This document shows positions 1 to 9,057 of a stretch of 64,000 nt of DNA, one piece after another (position 1 is the first letter of the stretch; each line of letters begins with the position of its first letter). Made by a program: the position numbers and the translations under genes. The stretch is from Oceaniferula marina. Lineage in GTDB: Bacteria; Verrucomicrobiota; Verrucomicrobiia; Verrucomicrobiales; Akkermansiaceae. The notes under the pieces are model-generated. The model was not told where the DNA came from. It saw only the letters and a list, made by a program, of their open reading frames with translations, and made no database searches. The DNA is taken from positions 186,001 through 250,000 of the forward strand of contig NZ_JACBAZ010000004.1 of assembly GCF_013391475.1 (NCBI RefSeq). Direction: 5' to 3'.

Positions 1-417
1 GCCTACCGTGATGTAAACATAGTTTTTCAAGCCCTGGGCCGCACCGGCAAAACCTTCACCAATCGCAGCCGCATTCACATCCGTATCAAAAGAAATCAGA
101 GCATTCGGAAACGAGTCCTTCAAAAAACCTACAACGTCAGCGCCTTGCCACCCCGGCTTTGGTGTCGGCAAAATTGTCCCGTATTCCGGAGCTTCCGGAG
201 TCACCCCAGCCGGACCAAACGTCCCATAACCAATCGCTCCCAGTTCGCCGAATTGATCCTGCGCTTGTGCAAAGTATTCACGCACCCGCTCCAGAGTGTT
301 TTCCGAATCGGTTGTGGGAAAACGGACTTCGTCCAAAATATCGCCCGGTTCACGCGCCACGGCACAAACCATCTTCGTTCCACCGGCTTCAACGCCGCCT
401 AACAATGCATTGTTCAT
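1..417 (-). CDS. ROK-family fructokinase, 3' part missing
   Basis: The N-terminal 139 residues of a sugar kinase are present; the rest lies beyond the left edge. Translation starts at ATG 415-417 (MNNALLGGVEAGGTK...). The EAGGTK phosphate-binding motif at residues 10-15, followed by VCAVAREPGDIL, matches the Bacillus-type ROK fructokinases. The GTFGPAGV stretch and the later SFDTDVNAAAIGEG segment, which carries the catalytic-base Asp region, fit the same group. It should phosphorylate fructose, possibly other hexoses, in the cytoplasm using ATP. It begins 8 bp after the stop of rnc on the same strand, so the two are probably co-transcribed. Substrate is inferred from motif resemblance only. 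Confidence 0.85.
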   Translation of the reverse strand, partial: MNNALLGGVEAGGTKMVCAVAREPGDILDEVRFPTTDSENTLERVREYFAQAQDQFGELGAIGYGTFGPAGVTPEAPEYGTILPTPKPGWQGADVVGFLKDSFPNALISFDTDVNAAAIGEGFAGAAQGLKNYVYITVG

Positions 418-425
418 AAATTCAA

Positions 426-1118
426 TCAAATGGCGTAGTCTTCCCACCTTCGCTCCTGCAGAGCGAGCCATGCGGCTTTGGTTTCCGCATCTTTTTTACT
501 ATTCCCTTCGCCTTCGGCAAGGAGCATCCCTTTCCAGGAAACCGTGACTTGAAAGTTTTTTTGATGGTCCGGTCCCGATTCCTTGACCACCTCGTACACC
601 GGACTTTCTTTGGCGATCGCCTGAAGAATTTCCTGGAGTTGCCCTTTGGGGTTTTTCTCCTCGGGTGACTCAGCCACACGGGCGACAGCTTCCGAACAAA
701 TCTCGGTGATCACTTTCCGTGCCGATTCAAGTCCACTATCGAGATAAATGGCCCCCGTCAATGCCTCAAAGCCATCGGCTAATGTCGATGTCCGTTCACG
801 CCCACCGGTTGCTTCCTCACCCTTGCCCATCATAACATAAGCACCCAAATTGATACTGCGGGCGAATCGGCAAAGGGCATCGCCAGATACCAGACGGGCC
901 CGAAGTTTGGTCAATTTCCCCTCATTGAAGCCTGGGAACATCGCATAAAGCAACTCCGTAAGCACCAACTGAATCACCGCATCACCCAAAAATTCGAGAC
1001 GCTGGTTATCAAAACGAGGACGCTGGGTCTCATAAGCCAGGCTAGGGTGGGTCAAAGCCTCAGCCATCAGTAGGGAGTTGGTAAATTTATACCCGATTAC
1101 ATCTTCCAGCGATTTCAT
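426..1118 (-). CDS. rnc: Ribonuclease III
   Basis: This is a 230-residue double-strand-specific endoribonuclease used in rRNA processing and mRNA turnover. The RNase III signature RLEFLGDAVIQ lies at residues 40-50 and includes the metal-binding Glu42 and Asp46. A second acidic cluster follows (DGFEALTGAIYLDSG), and the C-terminal ~70 residues form a dsRNA-binding domain (NPKGQLQEILQA ... GNSKKDAETKAAW). Length is normal for the family. The start MKSLEDVIGYKF places the first helix as usual. The downstream ROK kinase follows after 8 bp. Confidence 0.96.
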   Translation of the reverse strand: MKSLEDVIGYKFTNSLLMAEALTHPSLAYETQRPRFDNQRLEFLGDAVIQLVLTELLYAMFPGFNEGKLTKLRARLVSGDALCRFARSINLGAYVMMGKGEEATGGRERTSTLADGFEALTGAIYLDSGLESARKVITEICSEAVARVAESPEEKNPKGQLQEILQAIAKESPVYEVVKESGPDHQKNFQVTVSWKGMLLAEGEGNSKKDAETKAAWLALQERRWEDYAI

Positions 1119-1236
1119 AGCGATCCAGACAAACGGGCGTTTCAGCCTCGCGTTGAAGAAATTATCTCATTTTTCACCAATGGGAAGAACGAAAGATGCC
1201 AAACCGGCCAAAAACCATTACAGCATGAAGGCAAAA

Positions 1237-1312
1237 TGGGGTGACTGACGGGATTCGAACCCGCGACAACCGGAATCACAATCCGGGGCTCTACCCCTGA
1301 GCTACAGTCACC
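1237..1312 (-). tRNA. tRNA-His (GTG anticodon)
   Basis: On the minus strand a complete cloverleaf is visible. The acceptor GTGACTG pairs with CAGTCAC. A D arm GCTC/GAGC, an anticodon stem CCGGA/TCCGG around loop TTGTGAT (anticodon GTG at 1277-1279) and a T arm GCGGG/CCCGT around TTCGAAT follow. The extra 5' G(-1) opposite C73, the histidine identity element, is encoded, and so is the 3' CCA. It sits alone in the 323-bp gap between rnc and the 1442-2041 gene; I see nothing else convincing in that gap. Confidence 0.97.
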
Positions 1313-1441
1313 ATCGTTTTGTTGCCTCTGCGGCCTTGTCGCAGGAGTGCGGCGCGGAAATAAGCCATTAGCAGCCACTTGCAAAGAGAAAAATGCAGCA
1401 AGTTCAAAAAAATTATCCATTTTGCGGAATCTTCACCAGAA

Positions 1442-2041
1442 TCAAGGCCGCTTCATGGCGTCTCTCACCACTTTTTTACTCAGAAAAATTAAGCACAGCA
1501 CCGGATAAACACAGACAAACACAATATTCATCACATTGCCAACCCCCTGGCTGAGCTGATGAATCCCAGCCTGGCTCTCATTCTGAAGCTCCACCATACT
1601 CTCCTGAAAGTGCGCCGTCACAAACATACCCCAAACCATCATCCCGATAGCCAACACAATACGCACAACCGCCCACACTTGGCTAAGTTTCGGAGCCCAG
1701 GCTTTACGCTTCAACAACCCGATCCCCGCAACCAACAACATCACTGCCAAGATCCACTTCACTCCGGCATCCACATAGATGTAGACTTTCATCCCATCAA
1801 AAGCATCCAGCATCGGCTGCAGTTGCTGGAACTCCTCGCCCCCTTTCTCGACCATTGCCCGAATAAAAAAGAGCGAGGCAATCCCCACAAGGGACATGAT
1901 CCCACCCAAAATGGCATAGCAGATATGAATAATCCCAAACACCTTGGGCAGGGAAGTCCCCTGCGCCGGAGGAAGCTCGGGGACAACAACGGGGGACATC
2001 CCGGATTGGGAAACCTGATAAGGCGACGGTTCTTGATCCAT
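1442..2041 (-). CDS. Small four-helix membrane protein, unknown function
   Basis: The protein has 199 residues from MDQEPSPYQVSQS. A longer frame exists upstream, but ATG 2039-2041 gives a sensible soluble N-terminus and keeps the gene clear of tyrS on the other strand. After about 35 polar, proline-rich residues, four hydrophobic helices are visible: IIHICYAILGGIMSLVGI, WILAVMLLVAGIGLL, VVRIVLAIGMMVWGMFV and IVFVCVYPVLCLIFL. The loop between helices 1 and 2 is acidic and glutamine-rich. I do not recognise the family. It is divergently arranged with tyrS, with 88 bp between the start codons. Confidence 0.7.
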   Translation of the reverse strand: MDQEPSPYQVSQSGMSPVVVPELPPAQGTSLPKVFGIIHICYAILGGIMSLVGIASLFFIRAMVEKGGEEFQQLQPMLDAFDGMKVYIYVDAGVKWILAVMLLVAGIGLLKRKAWAPKLSQVWAVVRIVLAIGMMVWGMFVTAHFQESMVELQNESQAGIHQLSQGVGNVMNIVFVCVYPVLCLIFLSKKVVRDAMKRP

Positions 2042-2129
2042 GCCCCGGATCATAACCAGCGCGAGGATCGCGTAAAGAGCCATCTTCCGGCTCGACAGAG
2101 CGGAAAAATCTGTCCAACCTCCGCGCGCC

Positions 2130-3326
2130 ATGAGCCACAATGCCGCCGATATTGATCAAGCACTCGCAACCCTGACCGCAGGGACAGCCAAAGTCCTCAG
2201 TAAAAAAGAACTGAAGGAAAAGCTCGAGCTTGACCGCCCACTGCGAGTCAAACTCGGCGTTGACCCCACCGCTCCGGACATCCACCTCGGGCACACTGTA
2301 GCCATTGAAAAACTTCGCCAATTCCAAGAACTTGGCCATCAGGCGGTGCTCATCATCGGCGATTTTACGGCCACCGTAGGCGACCCCACCGGCCGCTCCG
2401 CCGCCCGTCCACCACTGACTCGGGAAGAGGTTCTCGCCAATGCCGAAACATACACCACCCAGGCATTTAAAATCCTCGACCAGGAAAAAACCGAGGTCGT
2501 TTACAATGGTGACTGGTTCCGCAACATGACCTACGAACAGGTCCTCAGACTCAATGCCCGCGTCACGATGCAGCAAATGCTGCAACGCGAAGACTTCAAA
2601 TCACGGGTCGACAAAGGCCAGGAAGTCCGCCTCCACGAAGTCCAATACCCCATCATGCAAGGGTGGGACTCCGTCGAAATCAAATCCGATGTCGAAATCG
2701 GCGGCACCGACCAGCTGTTCAACATCCTCGTCGGCCGCGATCTCCAAAAAGAAGAAGGACAAGCACAACAAGTCGTGATGCTGATGCCACTACTCGAGGG
2801 CCTTGATGGCGTCAAAAAGATGTCCAAATCCGCTCACAACTACGTGGGGGTCAGCGAGGAACCCACCGAGATGTTCGGCAAACTCATGAGCATCTCTGAT
2901 GACCTCATGGATCGTTACTACACGCTACTCCTCGGCTCCGACCGCGACAACAGCCTGCATCCGATGGAGGCGAAAAAGCAGCTTGCCGCCAGCATCACCG
3001 GCCGCTATCACAACGAGCAGGCAGCCACAGATGCCCGCTCCACCTGGGAAGCGCGCTTCTCCAAACGCGACACGGCTGCTGGAGCCAAGCCAATGTCCTT
3101 CGACCAATTCAAAGACGGATCCAATCTCGCCCAACAAGTTCAATGGGCGTTTCTTCAGGTCTTTGATATTCAAAAATCGCTTGGAGAAGTCAGGAAACAG
3201 CACATTCTCCCAGGAGCAGTCCAACTCAACGGCGAAAAACTCACCGATCCAGCAGCTATCATTACATTCCAAGAAGGCGACACGCTAAGGCTTTCCAAAA
3301 AGCACACCGTGAGTATCACATCCTGA
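2130..3326 (+). CDS. tyrS: Tyrosyl-tRNA synthetase
   Basis: This 398-residue class I synthetase charges tRNA-Tyr. The HIGH-type motif is HLGH at residues 52-55, preceded by LGVDPTAPDI, and the KMSKS loop is at residues 230-234 followed by AHNYVG. The C-terminal ~60 residues (QLNGEKLTDPAAIITF...) form an S4-like RNA-binding domain. The LGVDPTAPDIHLGH form and the length are those of the longer TyrS/TyrZ-type enzymes. The ATG at 2130 has no purine-rich ribosome-binding site, as is common in this window. Confidence 0.96.
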   Translation: MSHNAADIDQALATLTAGTAKVLSKKELKEKLELDRPLRVKLGVDPTAPDIHLGHTVAIEKLRQFQELGHQAVLIIGDFTATVGDPTGRSAARPPLTREEVLANAETYTTQAFKILDQEKTEVVYNGDWFRNMTYEQVLRLNARVTMQQMLQREDFKSRVDKGQEVRLHEVQYPIMQGWDSVEIKSDVEIGGTDQLFNILVGRDLQKEEGQAQQVVMLMPLLEGLDGVKKMSKSAHNYVGVSEEPTEMFGKLMSISDDLMDRYYTLLLGSDRDNSLHPMEAKKQLAASITGRYHNEQAATDARSTWEARFSKRDTAAGAKPMSFDQFKDGSNLAQQVQWAFLQVFDIQKSLGEVRKQHILPGAVQLNGEKLTDPAAIITFQEGDTLRLSKKHTVSITS

Positions 3327-3347
3327 ATGCCCCGCCCGAACCTACCG

Positions 3348-3385
3348 CTTCAAACTTCAAACTGAATACTTCCAACTAGACTACC
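3348..3385 (+). repeat. Degenerate 7-bp-period repeat before a start codon
   Basis: Five consecutive 7-bp units, CTTCAAA, CTTCAAA, CTGAATA, CTTCCAA, CTAGACT, run directly into ACC and the ATG at 3386. The period and the position immediately 5' of a start codon are the same as in the repeats that flank the four-helix-bundle genes near 16.4-18.0 kb and in the BMC-P leader at 63.03 kb. No four-helix-bundle gene lies here, so it may be a solo remnant of the same kind of element. Confidence 0.6.
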
Positions 3386-3886
3386 ATGACTGCTCACGAA
3401 CTCTTCCAAAATGTCAACCCGTCACTCGTTCAAGACATGTTCCAATGGATGCGCGAGACCGACCGCAACCTCTACAAAACGGCTCTCGGCAGCCTGGCAT
3501 CCAACCGCAAGCTCCGCCCTCAGTTTGTGCAGAAAAAATCCATCGCCGACCAAATCACCTGGATGCATAACACCCTGAGACTCAAGTCCAGTGACATGAT
3601 CGCCGAGCACCTGCTTCAGGTCTACTTCATGAAAGGCCAGGAGGAGATGCTCGCCAGCTTCTGCGACGGGCTGGGAATCGAACACGACGGCAAAGGACAA
3701 GTCGAAGGAAACCTCCCCGAAACCCTGGATGCCGAAAAATTAAAAGCCGCTATCGACACCCTACTCGAAAAATTTGATACCGGATTGGTCGCCCTCTACC
3801 TCCACACCTTCAACCTGCAAACTCCGGACGGATGGTCCGCACTTGCCGATGCGCTCGAAAATGACGAACGCCTCAAGCTAGCTTAA
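3386..3886 (+). CDS. Conserved-looking hypothetical protein
   Basis: The protein has 166 residues, is predicted soluble and largely helical, and has no signal peptide or membrane segment. It begins MTAHELFQNVNPSLVQDMF and is rich in leucine, glutamine and acidic residues. The middle section contains the pattern ITWMHNTLRLKSSDMIAEHL. The C-terminal half (DTLLEKFDTGLVALYLHTF) looks like paired helices. It follows tyrS by 59 bp and ends before a strong terminator, so tyrS and this gene probably form one transcript. I recognise no family and assign no function. Confidence 0.75.
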   Translation: MTAHELFQNVNPSLVQDMFQWMRETDRNLYKTALGSLASNRKLRPQFVQKKSIADQITWMHNTLRLKSSDMIAEHLLQVYFMKGQEEMLASFCDGLGIEHDGKGQVEGNLPETLDAEKLKAAIDTLLEKFDTGLVALYLHTFNLQTPDGWSALADALENDERLKLA

Positions 3887-3927
3887 GCTTGCCACTGCCC
3901 TCCGCGGCTTCAGCTCCAACCCTTTTC

Positions 3928-3960
3928 AAAGGTCGGCATCTCACGGTGCCGACCTTTTTC
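3928..3960 (+). terminator. Rho-independent terminator after tyrS operon
   Basis: A stem of about 10 bp, AAGGTCGGCA with TGCCGACCTT around an 8-nt loop, is followed by a run of T. It lies 41 bp after the stop of the 3386-3886 gene. Confidence 0.88.
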
Positions 3961-4121
3961 CTTCTTGGACAGCCCCTCCTTTGATCACAAAGCTTGTGCC
4001 CCCCCCACACTCACGTTCGTTGTTTTCAATGTATTTCGTGGTTTAATGAAATCATCACTCCACCTACTCAGTATGATTGGTTGCGACTGCTGCAAAACTG
4101 TCCCTCTCCCAGTCTTACCAC

Positions 4122-4150
4122 TTGACCTCAAGGGGTTCACACTCAATAGT
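4122..4150 (+). promoter_or_regulatory. Possible sigma70-type promoter upstream of mreB
   Basis: TTGACC at 4122-4127 and AATAGT at 4145-4150 are separated by 17 bp, a 5/6 plus 4/6 match to the consensus. They lie about 170 bp upstream of mreB in an otherwise gene-free stretch (3961-4320). Several short open frames cross this stretch on both strands, but none has a credible product. The promoter call is tentative. Confidence 0.3.
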
Positions 4151-4314
4151 CGCGAACCTGCATGTGCACCTGCTGCACAGGATTTGTTTTTTCTTGCCGC
4201 ATTCGGCCGAGGGGCTGCTGCCACAATACGCTTCACCCGGAATGGAAAAACCTCCGCATGCGACAACCGCTTTCCAATATTTTCCATCACTTTCAGACAT
4301 TTTATCTCTTTTAA

Positions 4315-5352
<1,038 letters not shown>

Positions 5353-5392
5353 GTTGACATCCTCCATTCCGTCCCGATCTTTCTGACAGATC

Positions 5393-6211
5393 ATGAAGGC
5401 GCAGAACCTCATCGCTCTTTTACTGTTCCTCGCGGGGGCCATGTGGGCACTCACGCGCAGTGAATCGACGGTTCGCAGCATCCAGCGCAGCTACTACACT
5501 GCCATCAGTCCTTTTCTCGAAAAAGGATCATCCTTGGAAAGTAAAGCCAGCGAATTACTCCGGGAAACCGAACATTCGGAAATCTGGAAAACCCGCTACC
5601 AACTCGCCAAGGACGAACTCGATAAAAAACGCATGGAAGTCACCCACCTCAGGAAGCTTGAGGCGGAAAATGCCAGACTCAACCAAGCGCTCCAATTTCA
5701 GCAAGAGGCACCCTTCCATGTCCTTGCCGCCAAAATCATCCGCCGCCAGCCGTCCACCTGGTGGCAGACCGTCACCATCAACCGTGGCGAACAAAAAGGT
5801 GTAGGCGTCCAACTCCCGGTCCTGGCCCCCGAAGGTCTGGTCGGAAAAATCGACGCCCCATCAAAGAACACATCCACCGTTATCCTCCTGACCGATGAAA
5901 AATGCCAGGTCTCGGCGAAAGTCGACGGCACACCGGAAGTCGGGATTCTCAGCGGACAACGAGGCCAAACCGGAGACAATCCCGATCTCCGGCTCAGCTT
6001 CCTGTCGAAAGATGCCAAAATCAAACCCGGCAAGTTGGTGTTCACCACCGGCCGGGGTGGCCTCTTCCCGCCAGATATCCTTCTTGGAACCGTCAAGTCG
6101 TTCGAACCAGGACCCTTGTACGGAGAAGCTCTTGTCAAGCCAGCGGTGGACTTCGCGACCCTACATACGGTCTTCGTCAAAATCCCAGCCCCTCCGGAGT
6201 CAGCTCGCTAG
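5393..6211 (+). CDS. mreC: Cell-shape protein MreC
   Basis: The 272-residue bitopic protein has one N-terminal membrane helix (LIALLLFLAGAMWAL). A coiled coil follows at about residues 55-105 (KDELDKKRMEVTHLRKLEAENARL). The periplasmic beta-barrel MreC domain comes next, with the typical NRGEQKGV and LLTDEKCQVSAKV segments. It links MreB filaments to PBP2 across the inner membrane. Length is normal. Its stop is 5 bp before the mreD start, indicating tight coupling. Confidence 0.95.
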   Translation: MKAQNLIALLLFLAGAMWALTRSESTVRSIQRSYYTAISPFLEKGSSLESKASELLRETEHSEIWKTRYQLAKDELDKKRMEVTHLRKLEAENARLNQALQFQQEAPFHVLAAKIIRRQPSTWWQTVTINRGEQKGVGVQLPVLAPEGLVGKIDAPSKNTSTVILLTDEKCQVSAKVDGTPEVGILSGQRGQTGDNPDLRLSFLSKDAKIKPGKLVFTTGRGGLFPPDILLGTVKSFEPGPLYGEALVKPAVDFATLHTVFVKIPAPPESAR

Positions 6212-6216
6212 CCTTT

Positions 6217-6807
6217 GTGATCAAGTATACCATCAGCATTATTCTCCTTACCCTCGCGGCCTGCATTCTCCAGCAGTTCATGCCCGCGATCGGTGCCTTG
6301 TATGGTGCCCGGGTGCTGATTTTCCCTCTGGTTTTTCTCTGTATCGCGGTCACGGTCGAAATCCCCAGCATGCTCGGTCTGGCGTTCCTCTGTGGATTCC
6401 TCTGGGATGCCCAACACACCCTCGGTCCGCTCGGAGGCGACCCCGAAATTTACCCTACCCCGCCCGAGTCGCTGCACTTTGGCTACAGCATCATCCTCTA
6501 CGGGCTGATGGGATTCCTGATGCAGGGAATCCAACCCCTGTTCCGCGATGGCAAATGGCATCTGTCCGCCATTTTATCCGGCATCGCCATCCTTCTCTAC
6601 CTCTTGATCGAATACTTGCTGATCAACTTTGTCCGTGGCAACTTCAGCATTCCCGCCGGAGCGCTGTACCGGATTTACCTGACCAGTGCGCTGACCATGC
6701 TTTTTTCACCTCTGGTGTTCTGGCTACTCGGCCACATTTCCGACTTCTGTAACCATACGATTCAATACCAAGGGCTACAACGCCGCTCCAAGTATCTCGC
6801 CACCTGA
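6217..6807 (+). CDS. mreD: Cell-shape protein MreD
   Basis: The integral membrane protein has 196 residues. The open frame extends far upstream over mreC, but GTG 6217-6219, 5 bp after the mreC stop, gives VIKYTISIILLTLAACIL, the expected first helix. About five membrane helices follow, including VLIFPLVFLCIAVTV, SIILYGLMGFLMQGI, ILSGIAILLYLLIEYLLI and ALTMLFSPLVFWLLGHI. MreD sequence is poorly conserved, so the call relies on position between mreC and mrdA, length and topology. Confidence 0.88.
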   Translation: MIKYTISIILLTLAACILQQFMPAIGALYGARVLIFPLVFLCIAVTVEIPSMLGLAFLCGFLWDAQHTLGPLGGDPEIYPTPPESLHFGYSIILYGLMGFLMQGIQPLFRDGKWHLSAILSGIAILLYLLIEYLLINFVRGNFSIPAGALYRIYLTSALTMLFSPLVFWLLGHISDFCNHTIQYQGLQRRSKYLAT

Positions 6808-6826
6808 TCCCCCGCCTACTCCATCC

Positions 6827-8965
6827 ATGGAACCTCGCTACCGCCTCAGACTTTACCTGCTTACCGCCCTGATTTTAATCGGGTTCGGCACGCTGGTCTC
6901 GCGGCTGTACCAATACCAAATCACAGAAAGGGACCGCTTCCGCAAACAAGTCCCCTCCGACTACACCGTCACCATCCGCGAACCCGGAATCCGGGGCGAC
7001 ATCACCGACCGCAACGGCGTCACCCTCGCCAAAAACCTGCGCAACTACGAGGTCGTGTTCAACCTGGAGGACATCCGGAACGACTACAAACGCTACCTGA
7101 TCGAATCGAAAGGCGAAGAAGCAGTAAAGGACTTTCGGAAAATCAAAACCCACGAAATCGTCAACCTCTGGGTGCGCCCACGCCTCGCCCTGCACGGACT
7201 GGATAAACCCTACCGGGCAAGCGCACTCGACACCCACTACATCACGCACGGCGGCATGGTGCCATTCACCTTCCGCGACGACCTGAACTACAACCACTTT
7301 GCCTACTTCGCCGAGCACAACCTGGAACTCCCCGGGGTTGAAATCCGGGTGCGCCCACGCCGCGAGTACCCGCTTGGATCGCTGGCATCCCACGTCCTCG
7401 GATACGTCAAGCAGTGGGAAAAAGGAGCCATCACACCGGAAGAAAAGAAAAAATACAAACACTACACCGGAGACAGCCATGGGATCGCCGGCGTCGAAGC
7501 CACGATGAACCGCTACCTCACCGGATCGGAAGGCACCCTGACGCTGCTGAAAAATGAAAAAGGCAAGGTCATCCGTGAAGTCGACCGGATCAAACCCGAT
7601 GTCGGAGCCAAAGTGGCCCTGACGATTGATGCCCGCATCCAGTGCCTGGTCGAAAACTCATTGCGACACGTCGGCCGAGCCGCCGCTGTGGTTATGAACC
7701 CGAACACCGGTGAAATCCTCGCCATGGCCTCGGTTCCGGATTTCACCCCCGGAAACTTCGTCCCGAGCATCGACCCGAAAGCTTGGAAAAACTACAATTC
7801 CAATAAAGCCCACCCGCTGGTCAACAAAGCGATCAACAACTTCACCCCGGGGTCCACGTTCAAGCTGCCCACCGCAATCAACCTCTGCCGCCACGGCCAT
7901 AGCCACCAGAGCATGTTCTGCCCAGGCTATGTCCAGTATGGAAACATCAAAATCCGCTGCTGGAAAACCTACGGTCACGGCACCCTCGCCCTGGAAGAAT
8001 CCATCCAACGCTCATGCAATCCGTTTTTCATGAGAATGGCCAACGAAATGGGTAGCCAGAAAATGCTCGAAGGATACGAACTGCTCGGCCTTGGTCACAA
8101 GACAGGGGTTGAGCTACCATCCGAGGCCCCGGGAATTGTTCCGGGCAACCGCTACTGGCGTCAGGTCTTACGCCCCGGAGCCTCCGTCACCCCCTCAATC
8201 ACCGGCATGATGGCGATTGGACAGAGCGACTGCGCCACCACCCCGCTGCAAATGGCCGCCCTTGTTTCCGCCATTGCCAACGGTGGCAAATACTATAAAC
8301 CCAGAATCGTCAAAGAAGTCACCCACCCCCATCAAGGGAAATTGGTCCGAAACACCCCGAAACTCAAAGTCGATCTACTCGAAAAAGGACTCAGCGCCGA
8401 AGACCTCGAACGCATCCGTCACGGAATGTGGCTCGCAGCCAACAAACTCGGAGGAACCGCCCGCCGGGCATCCGTCAAAGACCGTGACGTCTGCGCCAAA
8501 ACCGGAACCGCACAGACGGTGGACATGGGAATCAAAGCCCACGATGCCTGGACCGTCGCCTTCGCCCCCAAAGAACAAGCCCGCTACGTTGTAGTCGTCG
8601 CCGTTCACCGGGGAGAGCACGGCGGCACCGTTGCCGGCCCGCTGGTCCACCTGATCACGCGCGGACTCTTCGCGAAAGAAGATGGAATCAAACTCCCTAT
8701 CGTCAAGATGTCCGAATCCCAGGGCGATTTTGAAGTCAGGGAAGCCGTCGAACTCCCCGAAGAAGACGACTACATCGATATCGCCTACGAACAACTCGCC
8801 AATGCCGAGGATGACACTGGAGAAACAGGAAACGAGATTTCTGAGCTTCCCAACACCCAACCAATTTTAGTAACACCTGCCCCACACATTCCCAAACCGA
8901 CGATCCGTCAACAGGCAGATGCCGCCGGATCCCGAATCCCCAAAGCTATCATCATCGAAGAATAA
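6827..8965 (+). CDS. mrdA: Penicillin-binding protein 2, elongasome transpeptidase
   Basis: The 712-residue class B PBP carries one N-terminal membrane helix (LYLLTALILIGFGTLVSRLY) and the PBP dimer domain (GIRGDITDRNGVTLAKN). The transpeptidase domain follows. Active-site Ser343 lies in STFK; SCN and KTG (about residues 558-560, AKTGTAQT) complete the triad of motifs. It cross-links peptidoglycan during elongation with MreBCD and an SEDS glycosyltransferase; rodA is not in this window. The C-terminal ~90 residues (EEDDYIDIAYEQL ... PKPTIRQQADAAG) are an acidic, proline-rich tail beyond the usual end. Confidence 0.95.
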   Translation: MEPRYRLRLYLLTALILIGFGTLVSRLYQYQITERDRFRKQVPSDYTVTIREPGIRGDITDRNGVTLAKNLRNYEVVFNLEDIRNDYKRYLIESKGEEAVKDFRKIKTHEIVNLWVRPRLALHGLDKPYRASALDTHYITHGGMVPFTFRDDLNYNHFAYFAEHNLELPGVEIRVRPRREYPLGSLASHVLGYVKQWEKGAITPEEKKKYKHYTGDSHGIAGVEATMNRYLTGSEGTLTLLKNEKGKVIREVDRIKPDVGAKVALTIDARIQCLVENSLRHVGRAAAVVMNPNTGEILAMASVPDFTPGNFVPSIDPKAWKNYNSNKAHPLVNKAINNFTPGSTFKLPTAINLCRHGHSHQSMFCPGYVQYGNIKIRCWKTYGHGTLALEESIQRSCNPFFMRMANEMGSQKMLEGYELLGLGHKTGVELPSEAPGIVPGNRYWRQVLRPGASVTPSITGMMAIGQSDCATTPLQMAALVSAIANGGKYYKPRIVKEVTHPHQGKLVRNTPKLKVDLLEKGLSAEDLERIRHGMWLAANKLGGTARRASVKDRDVCAKTGTAQTVDMGIKAHDAWTVAFAPKEQARYVVVVAVHRGEHGGTVAGPLVHLITRGLFAKEDGIKLPIVKMSESQGDFEVREAVELPEEDDYIDIAYEQLANAEDDTGETGNEISELPNTQPILVTPAPHIPKPTIRQQADAAGSRIPKAIIIEE

Positions 8966-9057
8966 TTTCCCATATCATGCCCGTAACGGATCTTCTTTCC
9001 GCTGCGGAGCCCCCAATAATCAACTTTTACAACCAACTCTAAACCACTTCCCATTCT

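Noticed and set aside
1142-1420. Open frame across the tRNA-His region
   Set aside because: It runs antisense-free through the tRNA gene itself, has no homology-like pattern, and the cloverleaf is complete.
1559-2155. 198-residue histidine/proline-rich frame opposite the membrane protein
   Set aside because: Complement of the coding strand of the 1442-2041 gene, with an implausible composition.
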